64,000 bases of DNA from Blastococcus sp. (GTDB taxonomy: Bacteria; Actinomycetota; Actinomycetes; Mycobacteriales; Geodermatophilaceae): the NCBI GenBank assembly GCA_025465355.1, contig JAODNN010000129.1, positions 1 through 64,000 of the forward strand, read 5' to 3'. Below the pieces are notes generated by a model, which did no database searches, was not told the origin of the DNA, and worked only from the letters and a program-made list of their open reading frames with translations. The translations under genes were made by a program, and so were the position numbers. This document shows positions 41,436 to 51,600 of this stretch, in pieces (position 1 is the first letter of the stretch; every line of letters begins with the position of its first letter).

Positions 41436-44417
41436 GTGGCCATGCGGCCCCCCGTGCCCGTGCCGACGCTGTCGCGGCGCGCGAAGCTGGTCATCGGCGC
41501 CATCGCCGTCCTGCTGGTGCTGTTCACCGTGATCGGCACGCTGACCAACGTCTACGTCGACTACCTCTGGTTCGCCGAGACGCACTACACCGAGGTCTTC
41601 TGGACCGAGCTGCAGACCCGGGTGCTGCTGTTCGCGGTCGCCGGCGTCGCCACCGGCGGTCTCACGGCGCTCGCGATCCACCTGGCCTACCGGCACCGGC
41701 CGACGTTCCGGCCGATGTCGCTGGAGCAGCAGAACCTCGAGCGCTACCGGCAGTCGCTGGAGCCCCGCCGCGGCGTCGTGCTCACCGCGGTGGCGGTGGT
41801 CCTCGGCCTGTTCGCCGGGTTCACCGCCCAGGGCAGCTGGCAGACCTGGCTGACGTTCCGCAACGGCACGAGCTTCGGCAGGACCGACCCGCAGTTCGGG
41901 CTGGACCTGTCCTTCTTCGTGTTCGACTACCCCTTCTACCGGCTGGCTCTGGGCTTCGGCTTTGCCATCGTGCTGCTGGCGCTCATCGGGTCGCTGCTCA
42001 CTCACTACGTGTTCGGCGGGCTGCGCCTGCAGACGCCGGGGCAGAAGCTCACGCCCGCGGCCAGGGTCCAGCTGTCGGTGCTGCTCGGGCTCTTCGTCGC
42101 GCTGAAGGCGGTGGCCTACTGGCTGGACCGCTACGGGCTGGTCTACTCCACGCGCGGTGAGGTCTTCACCGGAGCCAGCTACACCGATGTCAACGCGCTC
42201 CTGGCGCCCAAGACGATCCTGATGTTCGTAGCCGCGGTCTGCGCCGTGGCGTTCTTCGCCAACATCGCCGTCCGGAACTTCCTGCTGCCGGCCGCAGCGC
42301 TGGTGCTGCTGCTGGTGTCCAGCCTGGTGATCGGTGTCGCGTACCCGGCGATCGTTCAGCAGTTCATCGTCAAGCCCAGCGCCGACCAGAAGGAGGCGCC
42401 GTACATCCAGCGGGCGATCACCTCCACGCTGGCCGCCTACGACCTCTCCAAGATCGAGTACGTCGACTACGCCCAGCAGGCCACCGGGACGACGGTGGAC
42501 ACCGGCGCCGCGCTCGCCGCGCTGCGCAACGACACGCAGACCATCCCCAACGCCCGGCTCCTGGACCCCAACGTCCTCGCCGACACGTTCACCGCCCGCC
42601 AGCAGATCCGCAACGTCTACGGCTTCAACAAGAAGCTCGACATCGACCGGTACACGATCGACGGGAAGACCCGCGACTACGTCGTGGCCGCCCGCGAGCT
42701 CAACAGCGCCGGGCTCTCGGACAACCAGAGCACCTGGATCAACCGGCACACCGTCTACACCCACGGAAACGGCTTCGTCGCCGCGCCGGCCAACGAGGTC
42801 GTCGCCGGTCAGCAGGGTGGGGAGCCGAACTTCACGACCCGCGATCTGCCGACCGTGGGCGACATCAAGGTCACGCAACCGCGGATCTACTACGGCGAGC
42901 TGATGAGTGACTACTCGGTCGTCGGTGCGCCGAAGGGCAGCACGGCCCGAGAGTTCGACCAGCCTGAGGGTGGGTCGGGGAACGGTCAGATCAGCAACAC
43001 CTACACCGGCAAGGGGGGCGTCTCGATCGGGAGCTTCTTCCGGCAACTGACGTTCGCCATCTACTACCGGGAGCGCAACTTCCTGCTCTCCGGCGCGGTC
43101 AACGACGCGTCGAAGGTGCTCTACGTCCGCGACCCGCGGCAGCGGGTGGAAAAGGCGGCGCCCTTCCTCCAGGTCGACGGAGACCCCTATCCGGCCGTGA
43201 TCGGCGGCCGGGTGCAGTGGATCCTCGACGGCTACACGACGTCGGAGTCCTATCCCTACGCCGAGCAGATGCAGCTGGGGACGGCGGCGACGGACGCGCT
43301 CACCGGCACGGGGACGACGGCACTGCCGAACGACACCTTCAACTACATCCGGAACTCCGTGAAGGCCACGGTCGACGCCTACGACGGCACCGTGACGCTC
43401 TACGCCTGGGACGAGCAGGATCCGGTACTGAAGACGTATATGAAGGCGTTCCCCGGCGTCATCAAGCCCAAGAGTGCGATGAGCGGTGAGCTCATCAGCC
43501 ACGTCCGGTATCCCGAGGACATGTTCAAGGTGCAGCGGGACATCCTGACCCGCTACCACGTCAGCAACCCAGTGGACTTCTACCACCAGAGCGACCGCTG
43601 GCAGGTCTCCGCCGATCCCACGGAGGGCACCGCGACCAACCAGGACCAGCCGCCGTACTACATCCTGGCGCAGCGGCCGGGGGACACTCAGGCGAGCTAT
43701 CAGCTCACCAGCGCTCTCAACGCCTTCCAGCGGGACAACCTCTCGGCGTTCATCTCCGCATCGAGCGCCCCGGAGACCTATGGCCAGATCCAGGTCCTGA
43801 GATTGCCGGGGAACACGCCCTACCGCGGCCCGCGGCAGGTGCAGAACGCCTTCCAGAGCAACAACCAGGTCAGACCCGACCTCACGTTGTTCAACAGTTC
43901 GAGCTCCAAGGCGGTCTTCGGCAACCTGCTGACCCTGCCGATCGGGAACGCCGGCCTGCTGTACGTCGAGCCGCTGTACGTCCGCGGTTCAGGGGAGAAC
44001 TCCTTCCCGCTGCTGCAGAAGGTGCTCGTCAACTATGGCGACAAGATCGGCTACGCGAACACGCTGGCCCAGGCGCTGGACCAGGTGTTCGGGGCCGGGG
44101 CGGGGCAGTCGGCGACCGACAGCGGCGGTAGTCCGGCGACGGGCGGCAGCTCACCCGCACCCACGACCACCGCGCCGTCGACGAGCAGCCCGAACGGTGG
44201 CTCCGGGGCGTCGTCCAATCCCGCCATGAACCAGGCGGTGTCCGACATCAACGACGCGCTGGCGGCGCTGGCCGCTGCTCAGAAGAGCGGCGACTTCGCC
44301 GGCATCGGGAAGGCCGAGGCCGACCTGCAGAAGGCCGTCTCGGCCTACCAGTCGGCGCAGCGCTCCGGCGCGGCCTCGGCGAGCAAGCCCGCGGCGACCG
44401 CTACCCCCACGGGGTGA
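41436..44417 (+). CDS. UPF0182 family large membrane protein (Rv3193c-like)
   Basis: 993 residues. Seven transmembrane helices lie in the first 310 residues (near 17-39, 62-85, 112-130, 168-190, 210-228, 262-280 and 287-308), then a 550-residue extracytoplasmic domain with repeated Y-V-x-D and family blocks such as Y-Y-G-E-L-M-S-D-Y-S-V-V. A Ser/Thr/Pro-rich linker and a C-terminal coiled coil (about 930-975) end it. AAGGAG lies about 8 nt before GTG 41436. The family is near universal in actinobacteria and uncharacterised. Confidence 0.93.
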   Translation: MAMRPPVPVPTLSRRAKLVIGAIAVLLVLFTVIGTLTNVYVDYLWFAETHYTEVFWTELQTRVLLFAVAGVATGGLTALAIHLAYRHRPTFRPMSLEQQNLERYRQSLEPRRGVVLTAVAVVLGLFAGFTAQGSWQTWLTFRNGTSFGRTDPQFGLDLSFFVFDYPFYRLALGFGFAIVLLALIGSLLTHYVFGGLRLQTPGQKLTPAARVQLSVLLGLFVALKAVAYWLDRYGLVYSTRGEVFTGASYTDVNALLAPKTILMFVAAVCAVAFFANIAVRNFLLPAAALVLLLVSSLVIGVAYPAIVQQFIVKPSADQKEAPYIQRAITSTLAAYDLSKIEYVDYAQQATGTTVDTGAALAALRNDTQTIPNARLLDPNVLADTFTARQQIRNVYGFNKKLDIDRYTIDGKTRDYVVAARELNSAGLSDNQSTWINRHTVYTHGNGFVAAPANEVVAGQQGGEPNFTTRDLPTVGDIKVTQPRIYYGELMSDYSVVGAPKGSTAREFDQPEGGSGNGQISNTYTGKGGVSIGSFFRQLTFAIYYRERNFLLSGAVNDASKVLYVRDPRQRVEKAAPFLQVDGDPYPAVIGGRVQWILDGYTTSESYPYAEQMQLGTAATDALTGTGTTALPNDTFNYIRNSVKATVDAYDGTVTLYAWDEQDPVLKTYMKAFPGVIKPKSAMSGELISHVRYPEDMFKVQRDILTRYHVSNPVDFYHQSDRWQVSADPTEGTATNQDQPPYYILAQRPGDTQASYQLTSALNAFQRDNLSAFISASSAPETYGQIQVLRLPGNTPYRGPRQVQNAFQSNNQVRPDLTLFNSSSSKAVFGNLLTLPIGNAGLLYVEPLYVRGSGENSFPLLQKVLVNYGDKIGYANTLAQALDQVFGAGAGQSATDSGGSPATGGSSPAPTTTAPSTSSPNGGSGASSNPAMNQAVSDINDALAALAAAQKSGDFAGIGKAEADLQKAVSAYQSAQRSGAASASKPAATATPTG

Positions 44418-44419
44418 GT

Positions 44420-44458
44420 CGGAGGAGGACGACGCGGTCCCCGCGTCGTCCTCCTCCG
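44420..44458 (+). terminator. Terminator between UPF0182 gene and initiator tRNA
   Basis: 18-bp perfect stem (44420-44437 with 44441-44458), 3-base loop, only 2 bp after the UPF0182 stop. There is no U-tract, but the stem is very stable. Confidence 0.7.
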
Positions 44459-44484
44459 GGTGGCTGGTACTGTGGAGTCACCGA

Positions 44485-44558
44485 CGCGGGGTGGAGCAGC
44501 TCGGTAGCTCGCTGGGCTCATAACCCAGAGGTCGCAGGTTCAAATCCTGCCCCCGCTA
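44485..44558 (+). tRNA. Initiator tRNA-fMet (CAT), copy 1
   Basis: 74-nt cloverleaf with anticodon CAT. Three G-C pairs at the base of the anticodon stem (CTGGG...CCCAG) and the unpaired C1-T72 end mark it as the initiator, not the elongator. The T stem is GCAGG/CCTGC. CCA is not encoded. A TACTGT -10-like element is at 44468-44473, and GTCACCGA just before the tRNA is shared with copy 2. Confidence 0.96.
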
Positions 44559-44567
44559 CTACGGTGG

Positions 44568-44598
44568 AACGGCCTTCCCAGTCACTGTGAGGGCCGTT
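44568..44598 (+). terminator. Terminator after tRNA-fMet copy 1
   Basis: Arms AACGGCC (44568-44574) and GGCCGTT (44592-44598), extended inward by a few pairs, followed by TCCGCTTGT. Confidence 0.6.
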
Positions 44599-44955
44599 TC
44601 CGCTTGTGCAACCAACCCACCGGCAGACGGTACGGGGCGCGGATCGCGCTGCAGTCCCGGGATGGGCGGACGGGGGCTAGCATCGGTTGAGCACCGACCC
44701 CAGGAAAACGCCGCTCGTCTGGCGACGGCTTCCCTGTGCGGTGGGTGCCCCGGCCATCGACTGGTGGCCGTAGGTTCCCACCGCTGGGCGGGCTGTCGGG
44801 CCCCGAGGCGTCGATCTCTCGCAGATCCGTGGGGCCGAGTCGCTTCTCGGAGTAGCCATCCAGGCCCGCTCCTCGCGACATCCACGCCCCGACCGCGGGA
44901 CTGTGTGCGGCATTCCGCCGCCGCAACCGTGCCGGGTATTCCAGAGGAGGAGTCT
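44599..44955 (+). promoter_or_regulatory. Gene-free leader of the SNF2 helicase gene
   Basis: 357 bp without a convincing ORF on either strand. A TAGCAT -10-like element at 44678-44683 would give a leader of about 265 nt; its -35 is not obvious. AGGAGGAG just before 44956 is the helicase ribosome binding site. Confidence 0.35.
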
Positions 44956-47079
44956 GTGGCTCGACGAGGCCAGTCCCAGACGGACACTCGCCGTACCGCC
45001 CCGCGGAACCAGCGACGCGTCCGAGACCGCGACGACGTCATCTCGGTGCTCGCCCGCGAGGTCCGTGCGGTCGAGGCAGCCGCCCAGCGCGGGCCCGTGA
45101 CGCCCGCAGTCCGTACGAAGTTCCAGGTCGTGGCACTGCTGGTCCGCGAGGAGCACGCCCGCGTCCGGGCGGACGAGACCAGCAGCCACACCCGCCGGGC
45201 CGAGCAGCTCAAGCGCCTCGACGGGATCGCAACCATCCTCGCGAAGACCGCCGTGCGCGACCCCGCACTCCTCGCGCTCCTCTCCGGGGACGCCGTCGTC
45301 TCCGACGCCGCCAGGTCGCTCAAGCGAGACATGCTGAAGGCCGTCGGCATCGAGTCCACCCCCGACGAGGTGACACCGGAGGAGCGCGTGGCCGCCTCCG
45401 CCACCACCGAGCGTCGGGTTGTGCCGCAGTCGGTCGTCTCACGACAGCTGGCCAACCCCTTCCTCGCCCCCGACTTCGGGGCCGCCCGGCAGAGCACCGT
45501 CCGTTCGAACCGGCTGGCCGGGTGGGAGCTGCTCGGCCCGCTCCTCAGTTCGTTCGAGCGCGCCGGCGGCGGAGCCCCGGCATGCATGGCCCTTCCCGCG
45601 CCCTCCTCCCTGCACGCGCCGGGTGGCTTGGAGCTGATGCCGCACCAGGCGGAGGTGATCGCCGCGGCCGCTGCCGGCCACCGGACCTTCCTGCTCGCCG
45701 ACGAGCCAGGCCTGGGCAAGACGGCTCAGGCTCTGCTCGCCGCGGAGGCGGCGAACGCCTACCCGCTGCTCGTGGTCGTGCCGAACGTCGTCAAGACCAA
45801 CTGGGCCCGCGAGGCCGCGCGCTGGACGCCGCACCGGCCGGCCACCGTGATCCACGGCAACGGCGAGACGATCGACGGCTTCGCCGACATCGTCGTCGTC
45901 AACTACGAGGTGCTCGATCGGCACGTCGGATGGATCGGCGACTTCGGCTTCCGGGGCATGGTGGTCGACGAGGCGCACTTCATCAAGAACAAGACCTCGC
46001 AGCGTTCGCGGCACGTCCTGGAGCTCTCCGAGCGCATCCGGTCCCGGACGGTGCGGCCCCTGCTGATGGCGCTGACCGGCACTCCGCTGATCAACGACAT
46101 CGACGATTTCCGGGCGATCTGGCAGTTTCTCGGCTGGATCGACGAGACGAAGCCGCTCGGCGAGCTGATGGAGGCGCTCGAGGAGACCGGCCTGACACCC
46201 GCCGACCCCGGGTTCTATCCGGCCGCCCGCGCGTGCGTCATCGACCTCGGCATCGTCCGCCGCCGCAAGGTCGACGTGGCGGCCGACATCCCCGCCCGCC
46301 GCATCGCCGACCTCCCCGTCGAACTGGACGGGCCGGCCGGCCGGTCGATCCGGGCGGCGGAGCAGGAGCTCGCGCGCCGGATGGTGGCGCGGTACGAGAA
46401 CGTGCTCGCCAACCGCTCGTCCGACGTCGTCGAGGGCATCGACCTCGAGCTGGTGCGCAGGGTGGCCCGGGCCGAGTTGAAGGACGCGGCCACCTCCACG
46501 GGTGAGAACGTGTTCAGCATGGTCCGCCGCATCGGCCAGGCGAAGGCCCCGCTGGCCGCCGACTACGCGGCCCAGCTCGCCCGGAGCGCGGGCAAGGTGG
46601 TCTTCTTCGCCAAGCACGTCGACGTGATGGACGCCGCCGAGGAGACCTTCGCCCGGCAGGGCATCCGGTACTCATCGATCCGCGGCGAACAGACGTCGAC
46701 GGCGCGGCAGAAGAACATCGACGCCTTCGTGAACGACCCGGAGGTCGCCATCGCGGTCTGTTCCCTGACCGCGGCCGGCGTGGGGTTGAACCTGCAGGTC
46801 GCATCGAACATCGTCCTCGCCGAGCTCTCCTGGACCAACGCAGAGCAGACCCAGGCCATCGACCGCAGCCACCGGATCGGTCAGTCCGAGCCCGTCACGG
46901 CCTGGCGCATCATCGCCGCGCAGACCGTCGACACGAGGATCGCCGAGCTGATCGACAGCAAGGCGGGGCTCGCCGCCCGGGCGCTCGACGGCTCGGACGA
47001 CGAGATGTCCTCCTCGGCCGACGTCCAGCTCGAGGCTCTCGTCGCCTTGTTGACCGACGCGTTGTCGGAGTTGCCGTAG
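44956..47079 (+). CDS. SNF2-family DEAH helicase/translocase
   Basis: 707 residues. A helical N-terminal region of about 210 residues with no recognised domain is followed by a SNF2-type ATPase: D-E-P-G-L-G-K255-T, D338-E-A-H, T-G-T-P-L-I-N, then the C-terminal RecA lobe with V-C-S-L-T-A-A-G-V-G-L-N-L and D-R-S-H-R-I-G-Q. The compact type resembles SMARCAL1/HARP-like annealing translocases and bacterial HepA relatives. No nuclease or methyltransferase gene is adjacent, so a restriction or DISARM-type system is not supported. GTG 44956 has AGGAGGAG upstream. It lies between the two initiator tRNA genes. Confidence 0.88.
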   Translation: MARRGQSQTDTRRTAPRNQRRVRDRDDVISVLAREVRAVEAAAQRGPVTPAVRTKFQVVALLVREEHARVRADETSSHTRRAEQLKRLDGIATILAKTAVRDPALLALLSGDAVVSDAARSLKRDMLKAVGIESTPDEVTPEERVAASATTERRVVPQSVVSRQLANPFLAPDFGAARQSTVRSNRLAGWELLGPLLSSFERAGGGAPACMALPAPSSLHAPGGLELMPHQAEVIAAAAAGHRTFLLADEPGLGKTAQALLAAEAANAYPLLVVVPNVVKTNWAREAARWTPHRPATVIHGNGETIDGFADIVVVNYEVLDRHVGWIGDFGFRGMVVDEAHFIKNKTSQRSRHVLELSERIRSRTVRPLLMALTGTPLINDIDDFRAIWQFLGWIDETKPLGELMEALEETGLTPADPGFYPAARACVIDLGIVRRRKVDVAADIPARRIADLPVELDGPAGRSIRAAEQELARRMVARYENVLANRSSDVVEGIDLELVRRVARAELKDAATSTGENVFSMVRRIGQAKAPLAADYAAQLARSAGKVVFFAKHVDVMDAAEETFARQGIRYSSIRGEQTSTARQKNIDAFVNDPEVAIAVCSLTAAGVGLNLQVASNIVLAELSWTNAEQTQAIDRSHRIGQSEPVTAWRIIAAQTVDTRIAELIDSKAGLAARALDGSDDEMSSSADVQLEALVALLTDALSELP

Positions 47080-47100
47080 CTACGCGCAACCTCGGTTCGG

Positions 47101-47132
47101 ACCGGCCCCTACCGCTTCGCGGAGGGGCCGGC
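47101..47132. terminator. Terminator after the SNF2 helicase gene
   Basis: 9-bp outer stem (47102-47110 with 47123-47131) and an inner 4-bp CCGC/GCGG stem with a TTC loop; TCGTTTCC follows on the plus strand. It may also serve the convergent small gene. Confidence 0.65.
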
Positions 47133-47218
47133 GTCGTTTCCGGCGCCGTTCCTGGGGGAGAGCACCGAGTTCCTGACCACCTTCCCCGAGGTCGGCGTCG
47201 ACAGGTCGTGCGCAGTCG

Positions 47219-47413
47219 TCAGCGGTGGTGGTGGTGTGCGGCCCGCGTGAGGACCCATCCGGAGCCGGTGCAGCCGCGGGGCAGAGGGGGGAACCGGCGG
47301 CCTTCGACGTCGGTGGACTCGAACACGTGCTCATCGTGACCGCCGGCGCACCGGTAGATCCCGCTCTCCGGCACGATCTGTCCCGGGTGATAGAGCTGTG
47401 TCTCCGCGACCAT
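47219..47413 (-). CDS. Small YjzC-like / zinc-ribbon-derived protein
   Basis: 64 residues from ATG 47413: Y-H-P-G-Q-I-V-P-E-S-G-I-Y-R-C, then F-P-P-L-P-R-G-C-T-G-S-G-W-V-L. The layout matches small proteins with the pattern PGQ-PxSGIYxC...FPPCxxCxxxxWxL, but the second and fourth metal ligands are missing, so it is a degenerate ribbon. It ends A-A-H-H-H-H-R. No clear ribosome binding site is seen. Function unknown. Confidence 0.6.
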   Translation of the reverse strand: MVAETQLYHPGQIVPESGIYRCAGGHDEHVFESTDVEGRRFPPLPRGCTGSGWVLTRAAHHHHR

Positions 47414-47510
47414 GGCGCGGTCATACCCTGATTCCTCTGCGGGTATCGCCGTAACCGGCTTCAACCGGCCCAGCCGTGTGAGCAGGGCCCGTCGCCCTGG
47501 TGCGGCGGCG

Positions 47511-48056
47511 TCAGACGGCGGTGAGTTGGGCGGGCCCCCACGCGGGGCGCACCCCTCGCCGCTCCGGCGCCTCCTGGGACACGGCCGGAATGCGCTCGGC
47601 GGGCCGTCCCTGCGGCCGGTCCGGGCGCGCGGTCCGGTCGTCGTCCTGGGCCGCGCGGGCCGGGGGCGTGCGGGCGTGGTCCGGCTTGGCAGCGCGCTTC
47701 CGCATCGCGGACAGGAGCACGTGCGGTCGGGTCTCGTCGTCGTGCTCCGGCAGGCCGAGCGGATCGGCAGGGACGGCGGGGGTGGCCGGGAAGGCCTCCG
47801 CCCGCGGTGGACGCCGGGGGTCGGGCAGGCGCAGCTCGCCGAGGTCCTTCCAGGTCGAGTGCCGGAGCCCGTCGACGACGCAGCGGACCCGGGCGACGAC
47901 GTGGCCGTCGCCCTCGTGCCGCCACCCCAGCAGTTCGCCGGAGTACCAGATCCCGCGGTGGTGGATCTCCACGGGCTGCGGTTCACCGGCGAACACACTC
48001 GTCGCCACGCCTCCCGCCACGAGTCGGACTGTAGGCGCCACGGGGGGGACGGTCAT
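47511..48056 (-). CDS. Uncharacterised actinobacterial protein with N-terminal beta-rich domain
   Basis: 181 residues. The first 80 form a compact beta-rich domain (V-E-I-H-H-R-G-I-W-Y-S-G-E-L-L-G-W-R-H; V-V-A-R-V-R-C-V-V-D-G-L-R-H-S-T-W); the rest is Pro/Arg/Asp-rich and looks disordered. Coding bias supports it as real. I do not recognise a function. It is transcribed away from tRNA-fMet copy 2, with 117 bp between them. Confidence 0.65.
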   Translation of the reverse strand: MTVPPVAPTVRLVAGGVATSVFAGEPQPVEIHHRGIWYSGELLGWRHEGDGHVVARVRCVVDGLRHSTWKDLGELRLPDPRRPPRAEAFPATPAVPADPLGLPEHDDETRPHVLLSAMRKRAAKPDHARTPPARAAQDDDRTARPDRPQGRPAERIPAVSQEAPERRGVRPAWGPAQLTAV

Positions 48057-48173
48057 GCAGGCGCGCGCGGTCCTGAAACCGGTGTGACGGGGCTGTCACA
48101 CGCGGCTGTCGAGGTGGTCGGACGGAGGGCCCCACCGGCTGTCGCCGGATCCGGTGTAGAGTGGTGTCACCGA

Positions 48174-48247
48174 CGCGGGGTGGAGCAGCTCGGTAGCTCG
48201 CTGGGCTCATAACCCAGAGGTCACAGGTTCAAATCCTGTCCCCGCTA
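48174..48247 (+). tRNA. Initiator tRNA-fMet (CAT), copy 2
   Basis: Identical in length to copy 1 and differing at two bases only: the first T-stem pair is A-T (48223/48239) instead of G-C (44534/44550), so pairing is kept. It has the same CTGGG/CCCAG anticodon stem and C1-T72 end. TAGAGT at 48157-48162 is a plausible -10. CCA is not encoded. Confidence 0.96.
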
Positions 48248-48273
48248 CGACGCGGACACGCGTTCGTTCCTTC

Positions 48274-48316
48274 CGGCGGGCCCCTCACGCAATGCGTGAG
48301 GGGCCCGCCGTTTTTT
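48274..48316 (+). terminator. Intrinsic terminator after tRNA-fMet copy 2
   Basis: 17-bp perfect stem (48274-48290 with 48294-48310), a 3-base loop, and six T residues at 48311-48316. It is the most canonical terminator in the window. Confidence 0.93.
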
Positions 48317-48422
48317 CACGGCCTGACCGACACCCGCCGTTCACCGACTCGACACGTGTCGTACGACGTCCGGTGTGCCGAGGGCGGGAACCTGACCGGG
48401 TTCCACCGACTCGAGGAGTGCA

Positions 48423-48527
48423 ATGTCCGAGATCCTGCTTTCAGTACTGGCCGAGGCGCTCGGCGCGGCGCTGCTGGCGCTCCTCGTGGCCGGCGTGAAG
48501 CGTGCGATGGGAGCCGTTCGCGCCTGA
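48423..48527 (+). CDS. 34-residue hydrophobic peptide
   Basis: Short ORF of 34 codons with GAGGAG ending 4 nt before the ATG. The product is a single hydrophobic helix (A-E-A-L-G-A-A-L-L-A-L-L-V-A-G-V) followed by a short basic tail (K-R-A-M-G-A-V-R-A). It would be a small membrane protein with the positive end inside. It stands alone after the tRNA terminator and 127 bp before the P-type ATPase gene, so a link with that transporter is possible but unproven. Confidence 0.5.
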   Translation: MSEILLSVLAEALGAALLALLVAGVKRAMGAVRA

Positions 48528-48654
48528 TCGGCAACCGCCGGGGATGCGCGGGTCAGGGCGGCCCTCGACTCCCAGACAGGCGTGCGACGATCTGAGGCCT
48601 CTCGGTCGGTGAGATCCCGCCGGCGTTCCTCGTCCGAAGGACGGGAGGCGCGGT

Positions 48655-51600
48655 GTGACGACTGTGCTCGAGTTCGGCCCGATGCTGGTCCGCGACTCGA
48701 TCCGCACCTCGTGGCGAATCGGCCGGCGTGCCGTCGTCGCGCCCGCCGGTCTCGTGCGGGACGCCGCGGAGCGGCCCTTGTCCGCGTTGCACGCGATCAC
48801 CTCCGCCGGAGCCGCGCAGGGTGTCGATCGGCAGGTCTGGGCCGCCGCCGGCCGCGCCGTGATCGAGGTGCGCGGGCTCGACGACGGCGGCGACGACCGC
48901 TCGGCGTGGGCCAGGTCCGTCGAGAAGGCGGTCGCCTCGGTCCCGGGAATCGACTCGGCGAGGCTCGACGCGGTCACCAGCCGGATCGCGGTGAGCTACG
49001 ACAGGAACCGGCACACGATCGCCGACCTCGTGGCCGCTCTGACCGCGGCGGAGGAACAGGCCCACGGTGATCGGGCCGCCGCCTCCGATGGCTCTGCCCC
49101 CGCTCGGGCGGAGGACGTCACGGACGCGCTTCCGGACACGTGGCCGGAAGCCGTCTTCCCCCGAGAGCTGCCGCAGGCGCGCGTGAACAGGCTGGCCCTG
49201 GCCGCGGACGTCCTCGCCCTGGCCGGCAGCGTGGGCACCCGTCTGGCCGGAAGGCCCCCGATGCTGCCGTCGAGCGTCGCGGGGCTGGTCGCGCTGATGG
49301 AGGAGCAACCCCGGCTGCGCCGGTGGCTGGAGGGCCGGCTCGGCCCCCCGGGGGCGGAGCTGGCCCTCGCGCTCGGGAACGCCCTGGTGCACGGACTCAC
49401 GGGGAACCTGCCCGCGCTGCTGCTCGACGGTGCGCGACGCACGCACCGGATGCGGGCTGGGCTGGCGCGGCTCGCCGCGCACGAGGAACGGAAACACGAA
49501 CTGCACGGGATGTTCCGCCCGCCGCCCGTGACCACGGTCGGTACCGATGAACGGCCGGTGCCGCTGCCTCCAGGCCCGGTGGAACGGTTGCAGCAGCGGA
49601 TGGCGACGGCGTCGCTGGGCGCCGGGGCCGCCCTGCTCGCCGGAACGAGGAACCCCGACCTCGTGGGTCGCGCTCTGGCCGTCGGCACCCCCCGGCCGGC
49701 ACAGGCGGCACGGCAGGGGTTCGTGGACATGCTCGTGATCGGCCTGGCCCGTCGGGACGTGCTGGTGCGCACCCCCGGCGCGCTGCCCCGACTCGATCGC
49801 GTGACCAGCGTGGTCGTCGAGAGCGCCGTCCTCCACGACGACCGCCCGCTCATCGTCGACGCGCGAGCCGACGCCGGGGCCTGGACGGCCGCGCGCGTCT
49901 GGCGCGCCGCGCAACGGCTGCTCGATGCCGCGCGCGCAGGAGGAGCGCCCGCCTCGGAGACCAGGGCGCTCGTCGAACCGGTGACCGGCGCTGATGGCGC
50001 CGGTCAGCGCGGCGGTGACCGCCTGACCCCGCTGCTGCTCACCGACCATGGCGCGATCGTCGGCGAGGTCCTGGTGGGGCGCGAGCTGGACCCCCTGACC
50101 GACGCCGTCCTGTCCGCGGTCCGCGAGGCGGGGCTTCGGCTGATCCTGACGGAGGACTTCGCTGCTCCCGAGCTCGGCAGCAGGACGGACGAGGTGCTGA
50201 GGGACGGGCGCGGCGACGCCCTCTGGCTGCGCCATGAGGTGCGGCGCCTGCAGGCCGACGGCCAGGTGGTGGCCGTGGTCGGGACGGATCAGGAGGCACT
50301 GGAGGCCGCGGACCTCGCGATCGGCCTGGTGCCGCGACGCGGACCCGTGCCATGGGCGGCCGACGTGCTCTGCGGCCCTGGACTCCGCGAGGTTCCCCGG
50401 CTGATCGCGGCCGTGCCGGCAGCCCGGGCGATCAGCGAACAGGGCGTACGGGTGTCGATCGGCGCCTCGTTCCTGGGTTCCCTGCTCCTTGCCGTGGGAC
50501 GGCCGGGAACCGGAAGAAGGGCGCAGCTGCCGGTCAACGTGGGTGCCGCGGGCACGTTCATATCGGGGATCCGGGCCGCTCGCGCCGTGGCCCGCCGGCC
50601 GGAACCGGTCCCCGTGCTGCACACCCCCTGGCACGCGCTCGAGCCCCGGGAGGTCCTGATCCGGGTCGCTGACCCAGGACCCGCCGTTGCCGGGGACGAC
50701 GGTCCGGGGCAGATGTCCGTACTGACCAGGGGACTGCACCTCGTGGGGGATCTGGCCGCCAATGTTCGCGCGGAGCTCGATGATCCGCTCACTCCGGTGC
50801 TCGCCACGGGAGCCGCCGCCTCCGCGGTGATCGGCTCGCCGACCGACGCGTTCCTCGTCGGTGGCGTGCTGACCGGGAGCGCCGTGATCAGCGGGATCCA
50901 GCGGATGCGGGCCGAGCGGGCGCTGCGGGAGCTGCTCATGGATCAGCGGCTGCCTGCCCGGGTGGTGGACGCCGAGGGCGACGACCGGTCCGGCGGGTTC
51001 GCGCGTCCGCCGCGGATCGTCCCCGCGACCCATCTGCAGCCGGGGCATGTCATCGACCTGCAGGCCGGGGATGTCGTGCCGGCGGATGCCCGGTTGCTCG
51101 AACTGCAGGAGCTGGAGGTCGACGAGGCGACGCTGACCGGGGAGTCCACCCCGGTCGGCAAGGAGCTGCCGGCCACACCCGGTGCGGAGCTGCCGGACCG
51201 GACCGGGATGGTCTACGAGGGCACGACGGTCGTCGCCGGGGCCGGTCGAGCGGTCGTGGTGGCAGTCGGCGCTGCGACCGAGGCCGGGCGCGCGCTGGCC
51301 CTGGCCGGCCACGCGGCGGCCCCCGCGGGTATGCAGCACCGGCTGGAGGAGCTCACCAGCCGGGGTCTGCCGATCACGCTGCTCGGCGGCGCGACGGTCA
51401 CCGGGCTCGCGCTGCTGCGGGGTGCGTCCCTGCGCTCGGCGATCGCCGGTGGGGTGAGCGTCGCCGTCGCCGCCGTCCCCGAGGGCCTGCCTCTCATGGC
51501 GACCGTGGCGCAGCTGGGTGCGGCGCGCCGACTGTCCCGACGCGGCGTCCTGGTGCGCGCTTCGCGCACGGTGGAGGCCCTGGGCCGCGTCGACACGATC

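Noticed and set aside
44485-44558. Elongator tRNA-Met
   Set aside because: The three G-C pairs next to the anticodon loop and the unpaired 1-72 end are initiator features.
44956-47079. SNF2 helicase as part of a phage-defence system
   Set aside because: No adjacent methyltransferase, nuclease or phospholipase-D-type gene, which such systems carry.
44485-48247. Integrative element flanked by tRNA direct repeats
   Set aside because: No integrase, recombinase or phage genes lie between the tRNAs, and both tRNA copies are complete genes with their own terminators.
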